NCBI GenBank assembly: GCA_009787435.1
Contig: WRFW01000124.1
Span: forward strand, 1 to 6,133
Reading direction: 5' to 3'
From: Defluviitaleaceae bacterium
Lineage (GTDB): Bacteria > Bacillota > Clostridia > Lachnospirales > UBA5962
DNA: 6,133 bases
The position numbers and the translations under genes were made by a program. Positions 1-4,501 of this stretch are shown in pieces (within the stretch, counting starts at the first letter, position 1; the number at the start of each line of letters is the position of its first letter). The notes under the pieces are model-generated. The model had not been told where the DNA came from, searched no databases, and saw nothing but the letters and a program-made list of their open reading frames with translations.

Positions 1-310
1 GGTAAAGAAGTGCATTAACTAAAGTGCCGCTAAAATTACCTGGTGCAGGGTGAACTACCATTCCTTTTGGCTTATTTATAACTGCCAAGTCTTCATCTTC
101 ATAAACTATATTTAGAGGTATATTTTCAGGAATTAATTCAATTTCTGTAGGCTCTTCTTTTATATCCATTTGTATTTCGTCTGTTTCTTCTAAAATATAG
201 CTAGGCTTAACTTTGTTTCCATTAACTAATATTTCGCCTTTTTTAATTAACTCGGCTATTCTGCTTCTTGAAAAGTTTGTTTCTTTTGCTAAGTGTGCAT
301 CAATTCTCAT
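1..310 (-). CDS. rluD: RluD/RluA-family 23S rRNA pseudouridine synthase, N-terminal part
   Basis: The minus-strand frame from the ATG at 310 encodes 103 residues and runs off the window edge. It begins directly with an S4 RNA-binding domain (about residues 2-50: RIDAHLAKE, then FSRSRIAELIKKGEILVNG). The start of the RluA-type catalytic domain follows (about residues 65-103: VYEDEDLAVINKPKGMVVHP, then a Pro-Gly-Asn segment). The catalytic Asp motif (HRLDxxTSG in the family) would lie just beyond position 1 and is not seen. The family converts uridines of 23S rRNA helix 69 or related sites to pseudouridine in the cytoplasm. The start is well fixed: an in-frame TGA lies at 323-325, five codons upstream, with no other ATG, GTG or TTG between. 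Its first 11 nt overlap the end of lspA, which suggests translational coupling; only a weak purine-rich GAAAGAAG precedes the ATG. In Bacilli the lspA neighbour is usually the RluD-type (YlyB) member, but the exact target uridine cannot be read from this fragment. Confidence 0.93.
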   Translation of the reverse strand, partial: MRIDAHLAKETNFSRSRIAELIKKGEILVNGNKVKPSYILEETDEIQMDIKEEPTEIELIPENIPLNIVYEDEDLAVINKPKGMVVHPAPGNFSGTLVNALLY

Positions 311-764
311 TTTTATCTTCTTTCAATACAAATATGCTTAAATAAGCCCAAAATATAGTTCCTAAAACTATAAAAATATCTGCAACATTAAATATTGCGA
401 AATTAACAAATGTAAATTCCAAAAAGTCTATTACATATCCAAAAAGAAGACTATCTATAAAATTACCCAAAGCCCCTGCTAATATAAATATTATAGCCCA
501 TTTAACATAAATATGAGGTTTTTCATTTGGAAGTTTAGAATAGTAATAAACTAAATAGCTTATAATAATAGCCCTTAAAGCTAGTAAAAAAATTCTGCTG
601 TTTGCAAAAATTCCAAATGCAGCACCAGGGTTTTCTAAATATCTAAATCTAAAAAAGCCGTCTATTAAAATAAAACTTCCGTTTGGGTATAGAAAGTTTG
701 CGGCTATTCTTTTTGTTGCTAAATCTATAGCGATTAATAGTAATAAAACTATAATTTTTTTCAT
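300..764 (-). CDS. lspA: Lipoprotein signal peptidase (signal peptidase II)
   Basis: The 154-residue product has the usual length and the four membrane helices of LspA (about residues 3-20, 55-75, 88-103, 124-146). LspA is the membrane aspartyl protease that removes the signal peptide from diacylglyceryl-modified prolipoproteins ahead of the lipidated Cys. Visible family motifs are D14 and K18 in IDLATK, N45 in ENPGAAFG, GALGN with N101 and D104, and the two catalytic aspartates D113 (VIDF) and D129 (FNVAD). The segment from D113 to D129 resembles the streptococcal form (VNFAIFNVAD). Two positions are unusual: Ser105 replaces the Arg that nearly always follows Asp in GNxxDR, and Ile130 replaces the usual Ser after NVAD. 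The ATG at 764 has an AGGAGAG ribosome binding site at 768-774. The stop overlaps the downstream rluD start by 11 nt, so the two genes are almost certainly cotranscribed. Confidence 0.95.
   Translation of the reverse strand: MKKIIVLLLLIAIDLATKRIAANFLYPNGSFILIDGFFRFRYLENPGAAFGIFANSRIFLLALRAIIISYLVYYYSKLPNEKPHIYVKWAIIFILAGALGNFIDSLLFGYVIDFLEFTFVNFAIFNVADIFIVLGTIFWAYLSIFVLKEDKNEN
750..755 (+). promoter_or_regulatory. Candidate -10 box for the divergent plus-strand gene
   Basis: A perfect TATAAT on the plus strand lies 19 nt before the ATG at 775, inside the 5' end of lspA. I find no convincing -35 hexamer at 16-18 nt spacing and no TGn extension. If used, transcription would start near 762, and the 5' ends of this mRNA and the lspA mRNA would be complementary over roughly 15 nt. 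Confidence 0.25.
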
Positions 765-767
765 ATG

Positions 768-774
768 CTCTCCT
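768..774 (-). promoter_or_regulatory. Ribosome binding site of lspA
   Basis: AGGAGAG is read on the minus strand, ending 3 nt before the lspA ATG (AGGAG itself is 5 nt away). It occupies most of the 10-nt gap to the divergent gene, so the plus strand of the same gap reads CTCTCCT and offers no ribosome binding site to that gene. Confidence 0.8.
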
Positions 775-1587
775 ATGTATTATATTATAAAAAACAAATC
801 CGCTTACTTAAAAGATAACGAACTTATTTATGATGAAAATGTAATTTTGAAAGATATTCAAAATTTTAGCTGCTCCTTAGAAGATGGCAAATTATTTATT
901 TTTGCTGAAAATAAAAAAGGTGAAATATTAGTTCATAGCGAGGGCAAAACAAAAACTTTAATGCACGGCAAAATTTGTGTAGAAGAAATACTAACATTTC
1001 CGCAATCAGGCAAAAGCAAAGTTCTATTATGCAATTTATATGAAGAGAAAAAGTTATTTATACTAAATGAAGATAAACATGAATTAACTTCTTACAAAGA
1101 TTTTTTCGCTCTCCATAAACTAGGCAATAATTGTGTAGCATACTTGAATAAAGGAGCATTTGGCTATATGGAATTTTCAAGCGATAAAGTTGGCAGATTT
1201 AAAGAAATATACCAAAAAGAAGTTAAAGAAGCTTCTATAGTAACTTCTGAACATTGTATACATTCTTTATTTACTGTAAAAAACAAGCTTATGTATAGCA
1301 AATTTTCAGAAAGAAATGATGTGTTAGCACTTGCAGAAGGTGAGATTGAAAGCCCTCTCTTACACGTAATCGATAATAAAATTTATATATTTTTCTCTCA
1401 CAAAAATAGAGTTTACTATTCTATCAATTTAGAAGCCCCTAAACTTTATTTGCACAAAATTTCTTATAACATTAGAAGAGCAAAAGTTTTAGGAGCTAAA
1501 TACATTAAAGAAGTATATATTGACCCTTTAAAGCCAACAGACGTGCAAATTATAGAAGCTTCAAGTTTTTCGTACAAAGATTTTTAA
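775..1587 (+). CDS. Uncharacterised cytoplasmic protein with beta-strand repeats (possible beta-propeller)
   Basis: I do not recognise this 270-residue protein. It is Lys/Glu/Asn-rich and has no signal peptide or membrane helix, so it is probably cytoplasmic. Similar strand-turn-strand units recur, each with a hydrophobic strand, a charged turn and a second aromatic strand: about residues 39-54 (KLFIFAENKKGEILVH), 82-98 (VLLCNLYEEKKLFILN), 164-177 (SLFTVKNKLMYSKF) and 202-217 (KIYIFFSHKNRVYYSI). This resembles the blades of a small beta-propeller, but that is inference. The ATG at 775 is the first ATG in frame and sits 10 nt from the divergent lspA start, with no ribosome binding site upstream. 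The true start could differ, or translation may be leaderless or weak. Its last 38 nt overlap the convergent ABC transporter gene. It is the only plus-strand gene in a minus-strand run, and its long, protein-like frame argues that it is real. Confidence 0.75.
   Translation: MYYIIKNKSAYLKDNELIYDENVILKDIQNFSCSLEDGKLFIFAENKKGEILVHSEGKTKTLMHGKICVEEILTFPQSGKSKVLLCNLYEEKKLFILNEDKHELTSYKDFFALHKLGNNCVAYLNKGAFGYMEFSSDKVGRFKEIYQKEVKEASIVTSEHCIHSLFTVKNKLMYSKFSERNDVLALAEGEIESPLLHVIDNKIYIFFSHKNRVYYSINLEAPKLYLHKISYNIRRAKVLGAKYIKEVYIDPLKPTDVQIIEASSFSYKDF
779..812 (-). promoter_or_regulatory. Candidate promoter of lspA-rluD
   Basis: On the minus strand two overlapping perfect TATAAT hexamers (784-789 and 779-784) lie just upstream of the lspA ribosome binding site. 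A weak -35-like TTTAAG (807-812) stands 17 nt before the first. Transcription would start near 777, giving a leader of about 13 nt that begins almost at the AGGAGAG. The whole promoter would lie inside the first codons of the divergent plus-strand gene. Such hexamers also arise by chance in AT-rich coding DNA. Confidence 0.4.
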
Positions 1588-3133
1588 TAACGTTTTCGCT
1601 ATGGGTTACTACAATCAAAATACAGCAATGCTCTTTTTGAAATTCTTTTAAATTTTTAATTATTTTTGTTTCCGTTTCATAGTCTAACTCCGAAGTCGGT
1701 TCATCTAAAATTAATACGTCAAAATCACAAGCTAATGCCCTTGCCAAAGCTACTCTTTGTTTTTCACCACCAGATAAGCCCATAGCGTTTTCATCCAAAG
1801 AAAGATGGTCTATACAAGCTGTATATGCTCTATCTCTTATTAGCTTTTCAGAGTAATTATGCCCTAAATTAATATTTTCTGAAATTGTATCATCAAAAAT
1901 GAAAAAATCTTGCGTTAAAACTGCTATTCTTTCAATATAACTATCTACATCTATTTCTAATGCGTCTATACCGTTTAAAAGAATTTTTCCCTCTGTTGGG
2001 TTTTTTCTTCTTTTAAGCATACGAAGCATAGTAGTTTTTCCTGTCCCACTAGGGCCTGTTATTGCTAGGGCATCTCCAAGTTCAACTTTAATATTTAAGT
2101 TTTTAAATGCTTTTTTGCCTTTTTCATGGTCAAACCCTAAGTTTTCAAATTCTATAGTTTCTATTTTTTCAATTTTATTTAAATTTTCATTTTCAGCTTC
2201 TTTTTTCTCAAGAAGTTCTTCAAGCCTTTTTTCAATCGCTCTTGCATTTTGCCTTTCTATGTTAAATTCAGTTAAATTTTTAAGAGGGGTGCTTAAATTT
2301 GGTAAAAGTGTGTAAAAAGCTAATATATCCCCTGCAGATATATTCATAATAGGCATAAATAAAATTCCAATAAGCACAGAAGCAATAGGAAGCAAACTTA
2401 TAACTGCATAAGTAGCACTGCCTGCTAATGCATTCCACATTTTAAATGTTATTAATCTAGTTTCATATTTTTCCACTATTCTTTCAAAATACTTTGCAAA
2501 ATAATTTTCAACAGAATATAATTGAATTGTATTTATACCCATTAAAGTTTCATTTGCAGCCCCTAGCATATCTGAATAGCCCTCACGCTCTTTAACTGCT
2601 GTTTCTCTAAGGCGTTTATTTACTATTTTATATATGCCGTAAAAAGCAAATGAAAATATAATAGCCCCTATCATCATATAGATGTTTATAAAAGCTAAAA
2701 ATATAGCAACAATTATAACGTGGCTTATGTTTAAAAGTAACGTTGGAAGAAGAATTAGCCTATGGCGTGTGTAAATTTCAGAATCATTTAAAATTTTGTT
2801 GCTAATATCTCCTAAGCTATGTGTTAAAAAGTAATCATACTCTTTGTGGAGAACATTTTCAAAAAGGAGAGCTCTAACAAATCCTTTACCTCTTGCTAGT
2901 AAATTACTCCATAAATATTCTCTTAAAAAATCTAACACGAAGTATATTAATAGCGAAGTTAGTATTGTTACTACAAGAAAATGCAGGTTGTCTTGCCCTA
3001 GGCTATCTATTAATGTCCTTATTAATAGGGGCGGGAATAAACTGGCGATAATCACCAAGCCGCTAATAAATATAACGAAAAGTCTGAATTTTGAAAGCGG
3101 CTTTAAAACTTTGTTTACTTTTTCTAAAAGCAT
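1550..3133 (-). CDS. ABC exporter half-transporter (fused membrane and ATPase domains)
   Basis: The 527-residue product has an N-terminal membrane domain of the ABC type-1 exporter fold (about residues 15-290; helices near 17-45, 52-72, 128-150, 152-172, 240-262 and 268-285). A charged linker (300-325) leads to a C-terminal ATPase domain (about 326-527). The ATPase motifs are Walker A GPSGTGKTT (360-368), Q-loop Gln408, signature LSGGE (453-457), Walker B VLILDEP with catalytic Glu478, D-loop SELD (481-484) and switch His511. It should therefore hydrolyse ATP and act as a homodimer or with an unseen partner. The substrate cannot be told; export of a peptide, lipid or drug is possible. It is somewhat short for the family (usually 570-600). 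The A-loop position has His336 instead of an aromatic residue, and the segment before the signature lacks the exporter TxxGExG motif. The ATG at 3133 follows AAGGAG with 11-nt spacing. The gene is divergent from uppP and convergent with the 775-1587 gene. Confidence 0.9.
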   Translation of the reverse strand: MLLEKVNKVLKPLSKFRLFVIFISGLVIIASLFPPLLIRTLIDSLGQDNLHFLVVTILTSLLIYFVLDFLREYLWSNLLARGKGFVRALLFENVLHKEYDYFLTHSLGDISNKILNDSEIYTRHRLILLPTLLLNISHVIIVAIFLAFINIYMMIGAIIFSFAFYGIYKIVNKRLRETAVKEREGYSDMLGAANETLMGINTIQLYSVENYFAKYFERIVEKYETRLITFKMWNALAGSATYAVISLLPIASVLIGILFMPIMNISAGDILAFYTLLPNLSTPLKNLTEFNIERQNARAIEKRLEELLEKKEAENENLNKIEKIETIEFENLGFDHEKGKKAFKNLNIKVELGDALAITGPSGTGKTTMLRMLKRRKNPTEGKILLNGIDALEIDVDSYIERIAVLTQDFFIFDDTISENINLGHNYSEKLIRDRAYTACIDHLSLDENAMGLSGGEKQRVALARALACDFDVLILDEPTSELDYETETKIIKNLKEFQKEHCCILIVVTHSENVIKNLCTKNLKLL

Positions 3134-3144
3134 GGGAAGTATAA

Positions 3145-3150
3145 CTCCTT
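3145..3150 (-). promoter_or_regulatory. Ribosome binding site of the ABC exporter gene
   Basis: AAGGAG on the minus strand lies 11 nt before the ATG at 3133. This is longer than the usual 5-9 nt, but no in-frame ATG, GTG or TTG lies between, so it supports this start. Confidence 0.6.
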
Positions 3151-3163
3151 TGGTGAAATTATG

Positions 3164-3176
3164 AATTTTAATGAGT
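3164..3176 (+). repeat. Direct repeat AATTTTAATGAGT, copy 1
   Basis: An exact 13-nt repeat whose second copy lies 91 nt away at 3255-3267, both in the intergenic region between the divergent ABC and uppP genes. This copy lies within the predicted leader of the ABC gene mRNA. The function is unknown; it may be a regulator site or chance in AT-rich DNA. Confidence 0.5.
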
Positions 3177-3203
3177 TTTTTGATAAACGCAAACTGCTAA
3201 TCT

Positions 3204-3212
3204 AGTATACCA
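3204..3212 (-). promoter_or_regulatory. Candidate extended -10 promoter of the ABC exporter gene
   Basis: The minus strand reads TGG followed by TATACT, an extended -10 element with five of six consensus bases. No good -35 is visible 16-18 nt upstream, as is common for extended -10 promoters. Transcription would start near 3197, giving a leader of about 64 nt that contains one copy of the 13-nt direct repeat. Confidence 0.45.
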
Positions 3213-3254
3213 CATAAAAGTAAAAATTACTAGCATTTTTTAAGAATTTTTGAA

Positions 3255-3267
3255 AATTTTAATGAGT
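3255..3267 (+). repeat. Direct repeat AATTTTAATGAGT, copy 2
   Basis: Second exact copy of the 13-nt repeat at 3164-3176. Its right end overlaps the palindrome AGTATACT (3265-3272), part of which (AGTATAC) also occurs at the ABC promoter at 3204-3210. It is upstream of both predicted promoters of this divergent region. Confidence 0.5.
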
Positions 3268-3330
3268 ATACTTATTAATATTAGTCCAAAAGGCAATAGG
3301 TGCCATCTTCTCATTTTTATAAATTGGGAT

Positions 3331-3359
3331 TTGACGAAAAGAAAAATTTGTGTTAAAAT
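3331..3359 (+). promoter_or_regulatory. Promoter of uppP
   Basis: TTGACG (3331-3336) and TAAAAT (3354-3359) are separated by exactly 17 nt, and TGT stands directly before the -10 as an extended element. Each hexamer matches the sigma-A consensus at five of six positions. Transcription would start near 3366, giving a leader of about 50 nt. This is the best promoter in the window. Confidence 0.8.
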
Positions 3360-3402
3360 AAGTAGATAAGATTTTCGATATACTTAAAATAAATAACAAT
3401 AA

Positions 3403-3408
3403 TAGGAG
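3403..3408 (+). promoter_or_regulatory. Ribosome binding site of uppP
   Basis: TAGGAG lies 8 nt before the ATG at 3417, a near-ideal spacing that supports this start. Confidence 0.8.
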
Positions 3409-3416
3409 CTTATTTA

Positions 3417-4208
3417 ATGACCATAATAGAAGCGTTAATCTTAGGTATTATACAAGGTATAGCTGAGTTCTTGCCTATATCAAGTTCGGGGCATCTTTTG
3501 CTTGTGCAAAGAATTTTCGGCATAGAAGATAATCTTTTAACATTTACAATAATTGTGCATATCGGAACTTTAATTCCCGTTTTAATAATATACTTTAACA
3601 GAGTTAGCGGACTAATTAAAAAACCTTTTCAGTTACTAACTCTATTATTAATTATCGGAACATTGCCACTAGTTTTGTTAGCTCTTTTTGCAGGTGATTT
3701 TGTAGATATGATTTTCACAGGTGATTTTATAGCCTTTGGATTTTTAATAACTGCTATAGTTTTGCTAATAACGGATAAAATATTTGAGGGAACGAAAGAT
3801 ATTAAAGATTTAACGAAAAAGGACGCTCTTTTAGTTGGTCTTTTTCAAGCTGTTGCTATAATACCTGGCATTTCTCGTTCTGGAAGCACAATTTTAGGTG
3901 GTGTGCTTACAGGGGCAAATAAAAAAACAGCTGCTAATTTTTCGTTTTTACTTTCCATACCCGCAATAATGGGCGGGATGACATTAGAGATAATACGTTT
4001 AATAAGAGAAGACATTCCAGATATAGGTTTCTTTTTTACAGCACCAGTTTTAATTGGCTTTTTTACTTCAATGATAGCAGGTTTCTTCGCTATAAAAATT
4101 ATGCTTGCACTAGTCGTTAAAAATAAAATGAAATATTTTGCTTATTATTTATTAGTATTAAGCTTATTCATATTTGTGGATAAAATTTTCATAGGAAGAT
4201 TTTTTTAA
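3417..4208 (+). CDS. uppP: Undecaprenyl-diphosphate phosphatase
   Basis: The 263-residue, highly hydrophobic protein has the length and both signature motifs of the UppP/BacA family. The first is QGIAEFLPISSSGHL (residues 13-27), with Gln13, Glu17, the Ser-rich turn and His26. The second is PGISRSGST (150-158), with Arg154 as the phosphate-binding residue. About seven or eight membrane helices are apparent. UppP dephosphorylates undecaprenyl diphosphate after peptidoglycan polymerisation, so the lipid carrier can be reused for cell wall, teichoic acid or capsule synthesis; in many bacteria its level affects bacitracin tolerance. The gene has its own strong promoter (3331-3359) and a TAGGAG ribosome binding site. 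A small DUF4177-like gene begins 22 nt after the stop with no terminator between, so the two are probably cotranscribed. No key residue is missing. The divergent neighbour is an ABC exporter, but nothing in the sequence shows that the two act together. Confidence 0.96.
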   Translation: MTIIEALILGIIQGIAEFLPISSSGHLLLVQRIFGIEDNLLTFTIIVHIGTLIPVLIIYFNRVSGLIKKPFQLLTLLLIIGTLPLVLLALFAGDFVDMIFTGDFIAFGFLITAIVLLITDKIFEGTKDIKDLTKKDALLVGLFQAVAIIPGISRSGSTILGGVLTGANKKTAANFSFLLSIPAIMGGMTLEIIRLIREDIPDIGFFFTAPVLIGFFTSMIAGFFAIKIMLALVVKNKMKYFAYYLLVLSLFIFVDKIFIGRFF

Positions 4209-4218
4209 ATTAAAAATG

Positions 4219-4225
4219 AGGAGGT
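4219..4225 (+). promoter_or_regulatory. Ribosome binding site that fixes the start of the small DUF4177-like gene
   Basis: A perfect AGGAGGT ends 5 nt before the ATG at 4231. An in-frame ATG at 4216 would put this sequence inside the coding region (Met-Arg-Arg-Leu-His) and has no ribosome binding site of its own, so 4231 is the start. Confidence 0.85.
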
Positions 4226-4230
4226 TACAT

Positions 4231-4404
4231 ATGAAAAAATTTGAATACAAAGTTGTAAGAGTTGCTACTGGCTTTTTTGGAAGTATGGATGAAGAAATAG
4301 AAAAGACTTTAAATGAATATGCTGAAGAAAGTTGGGAACTTGTTGCTCAAGTTACTAACGAAAACATGAACCCAGTTATCATAACTTTCAAACGAGAAAA
4401 ATAA
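4231..4404 (+). CDS. Small DUF4177-like protein
   Basis: The 57-residue protein begins MKKFEYKVVRV, then has a middle helix (about residues 20-32), a GWEL-like turn SWELVAQVT (34-42) and a final strand ending ITFKREK. This pattern of a strand with EYKVV, a helix with LNEYAEESWELV and a terminal strand with FKR matches the DUF4177 family of small cytoplasmic proteins. The molecular role of that family is not established. There is no signal peptide or membrane segment. A perfect AGGAGGT ribosome binding site suggests strong translation. It follows uppP by 22 nt and probably shares its mRNA. The link to uppP or to the downstream nrdE is positional only. Confidence 0.85.
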   Translation: MKKFEYKVVRVATGFFGSMDEEIEKTLNEYAEESWELVAQVTNENMNPVIITFKREK

Positions 4405-4458
4405 AGCATCAAATTTACCTTGTATAATACCTAAGATTAACGCTTATATTAAGATGCT
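4405..4458 (+). repeat. Inverted repeat and nested hairpin in the gap before nrdE
   Basis: AGCATC (4405-4410) and GATGCT (4453-4458) form a 6-bp inverted repeat. Nested inside, 4419-4427 can pair with 4444-4453 (CTTG then TATAA against TTATA, one bulged T, then TAAG), leaving a 16-nt loop. The structure is AT-rich and no U-run follows, so it does not look like an intrinsic terminator. A further partial copy, ATGCTAAGA, appears at 4479-4487. It could be an operator or a leader structure of nrdE; I see no clear NrdR-box pair. Confidence 0.35.
4423..4428 (+). promoter_or_regulatory. Candidate -10 box of nrdE
   Basis: A perfect TATAAT lies 73 nt before the nrdE ATG. The hexamer 17 nt upstream is AATAAA, a poor -35, and the base order before the box is TTG rather than TGn. 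It lies within the nested hairpin. nrdE may instead be read from the uppP promoter. Confidence 0.3.
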
Positions 4459-4490
4459 AAAGAACAAAATTATTAGAAATGCTAAGATAC

Positions 4491-4494
4491 GGAG
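4491..4494 (+). promoter_or_regulatory. Ribosome binding site of nrdE
   Basis: GGAG followed by 7 nt precedes the ATG at 4502, within normal spacing. It fixes a start that includes the complete ATP-cone. Confidence 0.7.
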
Positions 4495-4501
4495 AAAAAT
4501 T

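Noticed and set aside
1588..1660. Possible terminator of the 775-1587 gene (AGCAATGCT followed by CTTTTT near 1624-1638)
   Set aside because: The stem is only 3 bp and the sequence is part of the ABC exporter coding region.
2115..2315. Plus-strand open frame of 66 codons
   Set aside because: It is antisense to the ABC exporter gene, Ser/Phe-rich in the way reverse complements of Lys/Glu-rich coding DNA are, and has no ribosome binding site.
2844..3164. Plus-strand open frame of 106 codons
   Set aside because: It lies opposite the N-terminal part of the ABC exporter gene and shows no recognisable domain; the opposite strand encodes a clear membrane domain.
3161..3205. Plus-strand 14-codon open frame (MNFNEFFDKRKLLI) in the ABC-uppP intergenic region
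   Set aside because: It has only a weak GGTG upstream, no promoter in front, and lies in the predicted leader of the opposite-strand ABC mRNA; chance is the simpler explanation.
3292..3304. GGCA/TGCC short hairpin upstream of the uppP promoter
   Set aside because: The stem is only 4 bp, no T-run follows directly, and no gene ends nearby for it to terminate.
4216..4230. Upstream ATG giving a five-residue longer DUF4177-like protein
   Set aside because: The extension would be encoded by the perfect AGGAGGT ribosome binding site of the downstream ATG at 4231.
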